DNA of 64,000 bases, from NCBI GenBank assembly GCA_013433145.1, contig CM024190.1, forward strand, positions 6,796,120 to 6,860,119, read 5' to 3'. Below the pieces are notes generated by a model. That model had not been told where the DNA came from. It saw only the letters and a program-made list of their open reading frames with translations, and did not search any database. Made by a program: the position numbers and the translations under genes. This document shows, one piece after another, positions 12,907 through 26,100 of this stretch. This stretch comes from Ascaris suum (Eukaryota > Nematoda > Chromadorea > Rhabditida > Ascarididae). Each line of letters starts with the position of its first letter. Within the stretch, counting starts at the first letter, position 1.

Positions 12907-13092
12907 GCAAGATTTGGGAATTTTGAAGTACTTGTGGTTGATTGCGAAACCAAAGCCGGTTATTTACGTCAAATCAAGGCCGGTTATCTGCATCAGATCA
13001 CAGCCGGTTGTCTACACAAAATCAAGGCCGATCAACAACCATGTGAGTTTTACTACTACAATGGCATAACTTTCATCATTTCTTCCTTGTAA
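12907..13092 (+). CDS. Candidate exon with an in-frame 8-residue repeat
   Basis: A frame of 61 codons opens directly after a good splice acceptor (GTTTTAG ending at 12906) and closes at TAA 13090-13092. It has no ATG, so if real it is a terminal exon of a plus-strand gene. The middle reads AGYLRQIK, AGYLHQIT, AGCLHKIK, three copies of an 8-residue unit encoded by a 24-bp tandem repeat. No upstream exon was identified and no family recognised. It could equally be a chance open frame over a minisatellite. Confidence 0.25.
   Translation, partial: ARFGNFEVLVVDCETKAGYLRQIKAGYLHQITAGCLHKIKADQQPCEFYYYNGITFIISSL
12955..13026 (+). repeat. 24-bp tandem repeat, three copies
   Basis: Three contiguous 24-base units, each beginning GCCGGTTRTYTRC, occupy 12955-12978, 12979-13002 and 13003-13026; a fourth unit starts (GCCG) and then diverges. 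The copies differ at a few positions each, and the period is a multiple of three. Confidence 0.85.
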
Positions 13093-13892
13093 AAGCCAAC
13101 AAATGCCTTCTTTATTATAATTTATATTTAAAGACGAAGAATGTTGTAAATTCTTTGCAATAATAACCACCCCTTTTTATTATACAAATCTTTTATCACG
13201 AACTAGGACATGCACAAGTCGTTAGCCTTAGAATAAGGGTTTTATGGCATTTATAAGCTTTAATTTGTAGTTGCTCCCTTCTAAATTAATGTACTTTCCA
13301 GACTAGCGGAGTCGCGTTGTGAGCTAGAAACGCTGTCTTTGGTGATGTAAAATGCTTATTGAACGACGATCAAGGAAAAGTTTGACGCAATCAACGCTCC
13401 CTGGTACCTTGAACGACAAATCAGGACACGGTTCATCTCTACAACTCAATATTTAGAAACTTATAATGCTCTGCGAATGATCCAAAGGGAACATAGAGAA
13501 TGAACCGACGAGAGGTACGCAACTGGGGATGAGGAGGGACGATTGTGGAACTTAACATCGACCTTCGTAAGTTTCACGAGGGAGTTTTTGAGATATTTAT
13601 ATGAAATTGCTGTTGAAGATCAGTTATAAGGAATGAAATGGTCATCGCTAAAATATGCTGTCACGAATGAAAGCTCCATCAACGCAATGATCATACCAAG
13701 CATCCAGCGTTGTAGTATCTCTATGAGGTGAATATTGCCTTTAAATTGCTCCCTTAGGTCCTTGCTTTCTAACAGAACAACTCTCCACGACACCAGCATT
13801 CCGTAATTATTTAGCAGCGTTGAGGTCTCACTAGTGACTCATCAAATCGCAACTTCCTTTCAGGTGGTATTTATTCTCGAAAAAGCCTCCAA

Positions 13893-14008
13893 TTTGAACA
13901 TCTATCGCATGTCGTTCGCAAAAGACCAACTTCTTAAACCTGCTTGATGTTCCAACCTATTTGAACATCTATCTCAGGCAGCTTCTTAAACCTACTTGAC
14001 GTTCCAAC
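13893..14008 (+). repeat. Imperfect direct duplication, two copies
   Basis: TTTGAACATCTATC occurs at 13893 and 13960. A 27-base block starting CTTCTTAAACCT and ending GTTCCAAC occurs at 13930-13956 and 13982-14008 with few differences. The offsets are 67 and 52 bases, so the second copy has lost about 15 bases between the two blocks. No coding frame runs through both. Confidence 0.75.
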
Positions 14009-14769
14009 ACCAAATTCACCTCGTAACTTGTGTGCAGCGATGACCTTCCTTTGCCCATATAGCGCTGTGCTCACCTGCCTTTCATAACTTCATATTTTAT
14101 ACGCATTTACTTCGCATTTATTACCTACGATCATATTTAGTTAGAAGATTAAAAACTAAACCCTGATTATTGTGCAATAGCCAAATCATAGATGCGATAT
14201 GCCACAAAATGAATGTGGCAAGGATCAGCGAAAACGGTGCTTTATTTTTGGCAACGAGGAGGACTACGGTAGCCATCCGCATTTTCAAGCATTCGTCAAT
14301 ATGCTAGATCCATCCGTGTTCCACCACACACGTTGTCCCCTTCCTCGCCCTAATTCCTCCTCTATTTTGCGTTGACCCATCTCAGTGTTAACCACTCATT
14401 GGTATTCGTATCGCGTCAGAATAAACTCATTGCCTGTTTATATTATTTGGGGGGGGGGCGGGGGGGGGAGTCAAATATTTGCACACCTACACAAATAGAC
14501 GAATATCGACAGATCGTTCTATAGGCTAGAAAATCGTGAAGCAGAAGAGCTATGATGATTAAGGTATACAAAGACGGATAGCTTGTATCGAACAATGCTC
14601 CCCTTCGAAATTTTGACAGATGAGACACTCATTAAGCGCTTTTAGTTTTACTACGAATTCTTTAGGTGAAATGAAAATTTAATTGAGTTGATTCATCGAT
14701 TTAGTACTTCGATGAAAATTTTGATCAATACTGTTTTATTACTGAAGTTTATTAATAACTGAGTTTTTT

Positions 14770-14891
<122 letters not shown>

Positions 14892-14899
14892 TTACCGTT

Positions 14900-17800
14900 G
14901 AAATTATTATTGTCTCACTATTGAAATTTTTTTTATTATTTTTAATAAATAATTGTTAATAATTAAGATGATACCTGCTGCAGAAATTAAACATACTCTT
15001 CGAGAAGCGGAAGATTTGTCAAATGCTTTCGATGAACTACAAGAAGGAAAATGACTCCAAGGTGAACTAGAAGCAAGAAAACGCGTTCGAAATGAATAAC
15101 TCTATAATTTTTCCCGTAAATTTTTCTCCTTGAAACTTTCATAATAAAACGAAAATCGAAATGAAAAAAAAAATATGGGAGGGATTGTTTGAATACAGTA
15201 AGCCGATAAATAGAAAGACTGTTATATTTGTATGTATGTTTTAACTATAGCTGGTCGTAAGAGTTGCAGATCATCGTGAAACGACGACTATTTTAGAACT
15301 GAAGATTTTAATGAGCGAATACTAAACTACATGGAATGCCGAACATTGAAGCAAAAATCTAGAAAATATTTGAACTATGTCACCTTTATACGCCCATCAG
15401 TTCTCCTTCTCCTATTCCTTCCCATCTGCTCTCCCAAGTCCTTTCATCGTTACTCTTATCAATGCATCAAAACCGAAATAAAACACAGTGTTCCACACAG
15501 AAAGGAATTAAAAACTTCTTTACTTGATGAAATTGTGCTTTATTGTTTTTTATATGAAAGCACTAATCGCGTTGGAAGATTTAGGGTTGGCAGACTTTGA
15601 CCGACGATATCCGATTACAATAAAATATTAGCAATAGTACTTGTCGAACCCTACTGAAGTAAGAGCCCATCAAACAAATAATTGTGCAGTTCATAAACGC
15701 ATTACGCAACACGGTTGATCCCCCTTCTTCTGACCTCCCTCACCATTACATCAGTAGGGGATATGTTGTAACTCTGGCAGTGACAGCGTTGAGAGGGAGA
15801 CCGAGTGGAAGTAAAGATACACGGGAGAGTCGAAGTAGTCTACTGGGGAGCACCACAGCTCATAGGGGCGACTGGAGATGGCGAAGGTACTCAGAAGAGC
15901 TGCCGATCGGGGAACTGTCGGATGGCGAAGACTGATTTCGCTGGGCTGAAGTCCGACTTGTATAGGCTTCAGGCAGACCAAAAACACATAAGTCGATCAA
16001 CGGCATCGCTCGAAGAACAATGAACGAGAACCGACCACAGAAGCACAATGATCACTGCAGTGTTAGGTCACAAATAGATTTTGATCACAAGTAGATATCT
16101 TGGGTTGGCTCTTTAGCGCCATACTCAACAGGATATTCCAAACACTCTTTCCTCATTGAAGCCGCAATAGCTGAAAGGAGCATATCCGAATCGCTTTTAA
16201 ATACTCAAATATTTGTGCTTCGTTATTCACAACGTTCGTTTTAGAAATTATGGCTATGGTAATTGCGCCAATTTATGACGATGAAGATATGCGATGCTAT
16301 CCGACTACAAGAATTTTTAGGGCATCACCTCCAGCAGCAGATCAGAGGCATACCTTTTGATTATTAGGTTACCTAGAAATATGTTTGATCCACCAATCGC
16401 CGGATGTGAACAATCGTCCGCATCTTGATATGCCTTGTTTCCATTACACTTGAACTGCTCATTTTGAATGACCGTACGAGAATTCATATTCATCGTTTGG
16501 ATTTCCAATCAATACTTTTCTGAGATAATCATTCCAACTAGTTTCACAAAGCTATATTGGATAACTCCAAAACTAGACTATCGGACGACTTCCTTCGTCT
16601 TCCGATGCAAGAAACGTTTCGCAAGCTTTTTTCGATATTTCATTAGCATCTATTCACCCTGCAAAAGGTTTGCAATTGCCATTCCGTCGTAGGTTATTAG
16701 TGATCCCTTTTGTTCCTTGAGGGTAGTGAAAAGCTGCGGCCATAGCGATCCCATCGTTGCCTATCGCTGATCCAGTTATCCCACTTTTCCCTTGTATCCA
16801 ATGCATTTAGACGTTTATCATTGATTGTTTAGCCAACATTAAACATCATCGGAAGTTCGCTGGAATTTCAATTTTCAACAAAATTCAACAAATCACTCAA
16901 CTGCTTTATATATATCGCTTCTCACAGCGACCAAATTTTAAAAAAATTCACAAATTTTTTTTTTTTTTTTTTTGTTGAAAATATTGAGAAATGATCGAAT
17001 ATAACAGAAAAGTGGAGAAAATTTTTGAAGTCAACATTATAAGTCGCATTCTTGAATTAAACTAATATTTTTCTCATTTAATGACCATATAACTCACATG
17101 AATATAAGTCATTTCTTATTCAACGTTGATGTCACCTCCATGAAATAAATGACGAATTATCCAGAAAACTTTTCTCCACACCTGAAAATTTCTTCCGGAA
17201 TGTCGAACTTTTCATCTGTAAGCAAATCGTAAGTAAAAGAAAACATCGCTGCAATCATCTTTTTCCTATAAGAAGTATAATTTTTTTGATTTTAAGCCCT
17301 TTTAATGTGAAAAGATTGAAAATTTTTCTCAATGCATCAGGAAAATTTCATGATATTCTTTATCGCTTATTCAACTTTTTTGTGCACAGAACTGTTGACC
17401 GCCTAGCGAATGTGACTAGAACTGAATAAATATTACATAACTAATAACATATCAGCCTAAATATCGATCCATATTGTTGACCTGAAATAATATATATCGA
17501 CCCATGAAACATATCAGCCTAAATTCCTAGCTCGTTTAATTTTATAGCATCGTTTTTAGGCTAAGACCTGATCGAAGCTCTTCCCCTTCAATGTCACACT
17601 CTTCGGCGTTGAACGATTGCATTCATCAGATGGTACTTGGGGAAATAATCTATCCACTCTCAAATATTTTCCACATGAAGGCTAAACAACAACTACATAT
17701 CGATAAGCAAACACAACAACATACATAGAAAATGACACGTGTACACTACGCATTCGATACTATTGTACCCGTGCTAAAGGTACTAGAGCAAAAAAACAAC

Positions 17801-20171
17801 AACAACAACAACAATGGGACGTATCACGAACGGCAGCTATTCATATAAAACCTCCAGCATCTCACGTCCTTCAAAACTGCCAACTTTGACGCATTTCTAT
17901 AGCATGAACATTCGCATGGAAAATTCCATAAGTTTGACCACAACCCGTCCTCACTTTTCGAATTCGTGAACTTGCCCACAATCCTCTGCTATAGGCAGTC
18001 AATGGAGATTTGCAGTCAACCCAAATTTCGTTCAGTCTCCGTTCAATCCATCTCTGAGTCTCGACTAAGAACAAATTTTACTCAGAGCAAACTTTATGAG
18101 TGATGCCAATACAACCAAACATAGATCACCAGCGTAAAATTTGCAAAAACCTTCCTTTGTTTTGCTGATAACGTTTATACAATTAACGGATTCTCTATAT
18201 TGCAATTTGATGACTCATCCCACTCATTCTTAGTCAGTCGGCAATGAATCGGAGCTGAACGACGCTATTGCATTAATGGCTGCCCCACAACTGCTCTCAT
18301 TCCTACCCGTTCCCCCCTTATTCGAACTCTCAGACTTCGATTTTTACCGGCGGTTCCGGTTTTTTTTAATATTGTAGAACGGAAGATTATTGCAGAAAAG
18401 AAAAAAAAACGCAAAATTATGCCGCAAACATAACAAAATTTGTTGTGATGCCTACACAATCGGTCATCACCTTATCGTGGATTTAATCTAAATGATTTCT
18501 GCGCCCTATCAACACCTTCGCGTTGATATTTTCAAAATGTTTTTTGTGCGCAGCATCCGAATGAATTTCTAGCTAGTCATTTTCCAGATTGTTCAATCGA
18601 ATCAATCCTGATTTCTATTCCGGCATTTAGAGCGTTTCGATTTTCATAAGGCCTGTAGTTCTAGTTCTCGTCTCTCAAAAAATACCCTCCGGGCAAAGTT
18701 TTCATGACGGCCAAGAATGCATTCTCAAGGACCCGTTCGCCTAAAATTCCTATACTGAAAGTGTGAAAATCACGATTCTACCCACGATCATCGATAAACA
18801 GGCACATAAGTCAACGTTTCAAAAAATCGAAAGTTTAGCGATACTTTCAATTTTAATGAGCGATGAAAGACACTCTTCCAACGTAAAATACATCTCATCT
18901 TCACATCGGCTCTTTAATTGAGATTAACGGGGAAAACTTTCTTCTTAGTTTCAAAACAAAAAGGTTGCAATATAAAACTGATCGCAGAAATTTCGCTGGT
19001 GAGCCGATGAAATATTAGCACCAATTTATGCATAAGCACCAAATTGCATCATTCCCTGGTTTTCGGATTGATATATAATAGAGAGAAATCTATAGTGAAG
19101 AGGTCTATAATTGCAATTTTAGCGCACAGCTCCTCTCTTAAAGCAATGGCAGTAGAGAATGCAATGAACCGATAGACATAAAAATGACGATACAGGGCAC
19201 ATATTGAGAGCGTCCCTCATAAACAAAGCAACATATGAAAACATCGGTGAAGACTAACCGGAAGGCACAACAAAAAAAAAACGCTTTTAATTCAGTTATA
19301 CAGGTGCCACGAAGTGTGGGATATAAACTGAAGAAAAAAAGTAGCTGAAGATGAGCAAAAAAAATAGAAGAAAGAAATAGATTAAAGCGAGAGTGGAAGA
19401 AAAAAAATAAAAAAAAAAAATCAAGCTAGAAGAATCAACCCTATTCGAGAGGCAATGACCCCCTTAAAATTTCATAGAAATTTATGCAAAGCATCATAAC
19501 CCCGTCGAAAAAAATAACAAGAAGCAAGAAATAAAACTCTCAAAAATACTACAACCAAACAACATATACAACAGAATTATTTCACAAATTTTTTGTTGCC
19601 TAGAAGAGAAAACTATGCAACTAGCTGGCAGCTAGATAAGAACAACAACAACAACGACAATATTACTAATCTATGAGTAGAGAAAGATACGAAGAAAGAA
19701 TTTCTTCTGTTGCCATCGCCGTCCTCTTCCACTTATAGCGAGATGCTTTGAATGCCTGGGATTAGCAATAAGAGTCTTTCTATTTCACACAAAATGGCAG
19801 TTGACTACGCATATGGGCTGATGAGATACAAGCATCAATTACGTAGAATTTGGAGAAAAAAAAATGAACAGATGAAGCGAAAACTTGAATGAAGCTGCAA
19901 ATAGATGCAAACAACAAGTGCTACAAAGAGCCGATGAAGCATTAACGTAAACAGCGATCCTCAACTGCTTCACTACTAAAGGATTATGTTATTATACAAA
20001 CTGTGTTATAATCATCGACCGGAAAGTATATATCATGAGCTAAAATTTTAATCGACCCATACAAAATCGAAAACATTGTACACCGTATGATCACAGCTCT
20101 GTAATAGAAGCATTTGAAATTCATTATTCAGATCCACAATGCATGAATCACACAACCGATACAGGCGAAAC
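14900..20171. other. AT-rich intergenic DNA downstream of coq-1
   Basis: No gene recognised. GC-richer patches with overlapping open frames lie at 15740-16020 (plus: 15805-16023) and 16317-16840 (minus). The minus patch has coding-like frames such as one containing KWDNWISDRQRWDRYG (about 16720-16800), and an internal similarity in which NDGIAMA and YDGMAIA are encoded 67 bases apart in shifted frames, suggesting a decayed repeat-containing or mobile sequence. Short AAC/ACA-rich runs lie at 17790-17815 and 19640-19660. Confidence 0.35.
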
Positions 20172-23100
20172 TTAACGGTCTCGATCCAACTGACACAGAG
20201 CCAATTCTACTAGATGATCCCTCACGCTATCACCGTTTGGGAACTTGCTAGCCTGAAACAAATCTTTATCACGTTTACGGATGTGGAAGTGAAAGTACTG
20301 CTGTGTGACGAACAACTTTCGCATTAAAGGCAAAAAATGACAAAAATATAAGTGCCGGAGAAGAAACCTGATGATACCATATCTCCAAAAAAAATGCAGG
20401 AAGGTTTCATCCCCCAAAAAAATTGACGATGAGAGCTCTAACTGATAACAGCATCAGCAAAGATCTCCACTAATGCCCTCATTTGAAGATAACAAAAAAA
20501 AAAAAAGAAATGCACGAAGCAGACTAGCGTGAAAAGCACCCTCCCTCCCTCGTCTCCCCCGCCCTCCCAAAGGCAAATCACTCGCAATTTTTGCTGTTTG
20601 CTTGTGCCCTCTCTTCCACAAACCAACGTTCCTCACATATGAGATCACAGTATTACATATGACGTTAACATTCTCTCATTCCAACAAATTTTACTGACAG
20701 TCTTCTGAAAAAAAAAAATCAGTTGCTCCTGATAAAACTACTACACTGTAATAAGATATACAACAGACACTCATTTAATCCTTACTCTCCGTAAACATTT
20801 ACAGTTCATTTTTTGGCAAGTAGGAACGAATGTTCGTGCTAATCTTCTTTTCTCATCTGTTTCACTTTCCCGATAAGGGGAATTACAAAATCCAAAAGAG
20901 AAAGAACACCTTCAGCTATTTAACAAAATATGGTTTAGTACGCACGACTAATAAGTTTCAGATATGCGACTGATCTATACAGTCAGTGATATATGTGAAG
21001 GTGTGGGTGGGATGGATGGAGGAGAAGCATGTGCCACTTTCTCAATAAAATTTTGCATTCCTCCTCTAGAGCTGAGAGGATGTTTAATGAAAACGCTGCA
21101 GACCTCTTTAGGGGCATTAAAGCTTAAATATTTCCCCAACCATCACTAAGCTTGCTCTATTCGGTCTTCATTTCTCGGATTTACAACCAAAATAATCGCA
21201 ATCATGGGTGCTACATGGTAACGGGTCAAGAAATACTTCTAAAAAACAGAATGTTAGGTGACCATTTTGGCAGCACGATATGCGTGACCGCGTGCCATAT
21301 TACGTGTCATCTCGACACCACTACTATTGGCGACCATTTCCCATGCGACGTTCACATCACCGTCCTTCGAGAAGCGTCGCGAAATGAGGCGATTAAGCTC
21401 CGGATGCTCTTGTGCAGCGAACAAGACCGGCGCTGTTGCCAACCCTTCAAACTTAACTTTTCAGTTAAAAACATCGACCATGGTGCAGGAGTTAAAAATT
21501 TTTTACAACATCTCTGCTCTTCAAATAGAAAAATTAAAATATCACTAATGGTGCTGAACGTCTTACTTTTGCTGAAAGTTTTTTACCCTTTACAATGCGT
21601 TAACCCGATTTCACAGTCCCTGCAACATTTCCCCTATTTCAGGTATTTATCACCGATTGCTTTTGTGAGAACCTCTCATCTCAAAGCGACCCTTTGCGTT
21701 CGTACACTTCCCTGCTAGCACTTGGCCTCTACTCAACTTATGCTCAAAGACCCAGCCAAGTCATCCTGTTCAGTTCCGACGATGCCCATCATTCCAGTCA
21801 CATTCGCAACAAAAAGCTTGAGTGAAATCACAAATACGATTCTTTCGATGCTCTTCTCCAACTTCCTGCATCTTTCTTATTTTGTTAAAAGGCACCTTGC
21901 AAACTCATAACTGCTGACAGTGCAGGTGAACAGAACATGTTAGTTTCTTTATTAATTGATTAGTATTTGCTTTTCGATTCATACCTGCCTTTGGCACACC
22001 TTTTCTAAGATGATTCTCAGTCTCCAATCGCCTCAAAAAAAAAACTGATCCATCACCTGAATTATGGTATCCACAATTTCCTAAGAACGACGTATACTTA
22101 AGGGCGTCTGCGCGGAGTTAGAGAATCGAGAGAACTAATAATATTCAAAGATGAATCCATATTTTTCCAATAAAAATCGTTTTAAAAGAAAGGAATTAAA
22201 ACTGTGAGCATCCTCTCCTCCCGTTCTTTCTTGCAGCTCAAATTCAGGGCAGATTCGGCTTGCGCCAAAAGTATCTCATACTTACTAATAAAATACATCA
22301 ATTAATGAAAAACTTTAACCTCTCCAAACGTAGTGCGTATTGGATTTGAAGCATATGTTTAGCACGTTCAATAAGCATGTCCCACGACTAGCTTCAAATT
22401 CAAATCCCCCGTTTTTCAATTCCTTTGAGCAGAACATCAAACCTTTGATTATAGCCAGCCAAATGTAATCCATCTAGAGGCCTCACCTTTCCCAACGACC
22501 GCTTTATATCCTTTTTGTTGGCTACGATTTAGTAAAAATGAATCAACGACAGAATAACAAACTATTACTTTAGTTTTAAGTGAATAAGTCTGACATAAAA
22601 GCGAATCTTTGCTAACCAAGTTTGAGGTCATTAGCAGTCGGTTTTCCCATTGCAGCCGATGTAGATACAAAATCGAGTAAATCATCGACTAACTGAAACG
22701 CTAAGCCTAACGAGCGGCCATACTCGAAAGCGATCTCTTCATTCGCCTCCGGAATATCTGAAATAGACATACATCTCCCCTGAGCTATGTTCATTGGCTA
22801 ATACACCGTACCATGTTCATACTTTCATATTGCTGAAATTTTTAAAACAGAGGAGCAACGAAATGATATACCTTCAACGAGGAACCGTTCAAAAGTCGAT
22901 TTCATCAAAACTTGCTTAAAACCTTCTCCTTAAAAAAAAAAAAAAAAAAACAGCAAAACGAAAGATAATAAGCACAACATTTGCTCATAAAACCAACTGC
23001 TTGATGCAATTGGCAGAAAGCAAAACTGCTCTGCGAGCTTCAAGAAAACAAGCAGCGATAAATAAGTTCCATAGGTTTTTTAGTGAAGCTTAACAGCTGA

Positions 23101-26100
23101 ACATTGAAAATAGTCCGTTTGTTTTTTTTTTTTTTGTGAAAATAAGAGGAGACACATTGAAACATTCCTTACTGTTTGACAGAGTTGCTCCATAGTTAGT
23201 AGGCGGTGGAGCTTTAGTAAGACGAGGAAAGTTTACTCATAAATGCCTCAGACCGCAAACACAACGTTGCTGTGCTATGTGTTTCGACGAATTACAACGT
23301 AGTGATGACGACCGCACTAATACGGGTTTACCTAACAATCCATATCATGCTCATCACATGGCAAAATAACAGGTTCCGTCTTCCCCACCCCACTGCATAA
23401 AAAGGTCATTTTCGTAACGCATGTCAATTCCATTGTGCTATCAAGCCCATAGAACCAGAGCCATCGATCCATCATATCACCAACATGGCATATACCACTT
23501 CTCTTCATGAACCAGTCCTCACCAACAGATTTTCATACATACATGGAAGGTAGATGAAAGAGACAAAATTGGTTTAAAAAAGCTGCGATAAGTGCCTAGA
23601 TTTTGTGAGTTAAAAAATTAAGGTGTGATGACAAGCAAAAGAAGCTTACTGGAAAATTAAATAGGTAGACGAAAAAATCGAGATAACTGGAAAGAAACGT
23701 TGGCCAGGGGCATTGAATAAATAGGCAAAGTAAGCAAAAAGAAAAGCGCTAACCAGCAAGCATAGCTGCTGACTTGCAACTGTTGGCAAAGAGAGATGCG
23801 GTCTTCGAATACGTTTTCGCCATATATTTATCGAACCTTAACGTCGCATCGGTCTCTGAGCCAGTGGTCATCTGCATGAATTCACCTCTGACGAGATCCT
23901 CAATTATAGTAGCCATCACTGAGATTACGTTCGGACGGGCAATACTGCACAGCACTTGTGTAGCTCGAGCCAGAATAAAATCACCCACAAGAACAGCCTG
24001 AAAATCTTCTTTTAGAGTCCACATAAAGGCCTGTGAGATCGTCCTATTCGCCTGATCGATGAAACACCCAAGGAACATAGCGCTTTAATATTCATGCAAC
24101 AGCATCACACATCAACGTGCTCTTTAGAGGATATTCAAGAACGATTAGAATCTGAGTGCAGATTCTTCTTCCGAGCAGCCGACAACGAACATAAAAGAAC
24201 CTCCATACATTTGCATCGATAACGTCTTTCAAAATATTTTCAATTTTCATAATTTTTGGACAAGTATAACAAAACGCAGAAAAATCTGGAATTTTTCTTA
24301 GTCTTGGTAGAATATCTCACAAAAAAGGTGAGGGAAAATTTTTGGCCATCACAAATTTTACTCATATATAGCACCGGTGAAATTCGGCAAAAAAAAAAAA
24401 CAACAAAATAAGGGTTCCTCCCAAAATTTTCGCAAGAAGTGGTGAGATTTATACTCTTATGAATTAAATAAACATTCGATAATTAGGTGAGATAAACTCG
24501 AAAATTGAATAACTCACAAGATTATAAAATTCCAACCTTAAGCTTCATCCAATATAATGACTTTTTAAAAACAAAAGAGTACGTCAAAGAAAACTGTTTA
24601 TAGATTGACGAAGATATCAACCATTTTATTGCCCCAGATTGCGTTCACCGTTGGACTCCCTCGTCGAACGTCTGATTCGTCGATGACGTCATCGTGCACG
24701 AGTGAAGCCGTATGTATCATCTCAGAAATCACCGCTATTTTATATTGGTTCGCTGTCACCGTTTCACGCCCCGATTCCACCACCGGTCTGAAGTAGCGCG
24801 CACATCAATATATCCCATCGGTCTAAACAGAAGAGAAGACGAGGTTGGATTTCAGTGTAATCAACTCTCATCTTCTTATCCTCATCAGCCTCTTCAGGTG
24901 CCGTAAATTCTAACACGAGAAATTTCCAGAAATCCGTACAAAAAACTCTTAAAAAAACAATTTTACTTCTTTCAACTAATTTTTCATTGATTTACACAAA
25001 GAGCTAAACATTCCTAAGAACTTCCGGCTGTGCCATAACATGAAAGAAGGTAATTTCCTTCTCTCTATTCAAGGCAAGCTGGCGATGCAATTTCATCCGT
25101 AAAGTATTCAAAAGCTGATAACTCATTTAAAAAAAAAAAATTGGCAGAACCCTTCCGGGGATGAGGAGCTCCTGGCATTCTCAATCGCTACGACCACAAA
25201 TGGCGGTATAAAATTAGCGTTCAAGGCAGGTGGCTTCTAGCAATTGAGGCTAGCAAATTAGAGTTCAGAATTGACAGCCAACACTAGAGGTATTGGGGAT
25301 TTGTTCATTTCGATATCGTGGTCCCATAAATAGATCTGCATTAAAAACTGCTAATACTTGCATGAATGGAGGCATTGAAGTAATTTTCTGCAGAAGTGCA
25401 CAGTGTTAAACTACTCCGGAAACTTGGTAGCGCCCGCAGCATGGACTGTGGGAGTGGAAGGGCAGGGGGGGGGGGAGGGATGGAGGCTGGTAGCAAAGGG
25501 AAAGATGATTACGGTACGGAACTTGAAGTATCGCCTGAGTTACTCAAAGAAGACAGGATGTAACGAACGTTTTCGGCTTGATCTGGTTACAAGCATGAGC
25601 CATCAGCAACGATACCGTCGGCCTAAAGAGTTTTCCTCCCTGGTCAAAATAATATTTGGCCATCTTCTGCAGATTCTGCGTAAACTTCGACGAAGAGGGC
25701 GTATCACACGAATCGGCTGTCGTTTCTAGCGACGACTGATCGAGTAGCGATTGTACTACTTCATACTGAAAACTGATAGTTCAGAATGCGGCAAAAGATC
25801 CCTAACAGACAAACTGTACAAACTGGTACCATGAAGCTAGTATTAACGCTTTTATTGGCACAGAATAATAAAACTGTGCACTGAGCAGCCCATCTCTACA
25901 ATTTGACGAAGAGTAGTCCATCTCGTGGTTTAAGCTTTTAAGAACGTCAGAAGCGAGCTTTCTTTAGCATTAGCTCACATTCACAACAATCCATGCTCCT
26001 CGATATAATCCAAAAAAGGCAAATGAAAACTGCCAGGACACCAAAACAGTTTTTCAAAACATCGTTAATAAAGCGAGTATGTTGCAAACGAAAACAACGC

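Noticed and set aside
21152..21718. 188-codon plus-strand open frame
   Set aside because: It lies antisense to coq-1 exon 6 (21263-21444); the minus reading is a conserved enzyme and its phases fit the other exons.
24790..24910. Acidic minus frame just upstream of coq-1 exon 3
   Set aside because: It is out of frame with exon 3 and unlike the family; the real preceding exon is 25765-25569.
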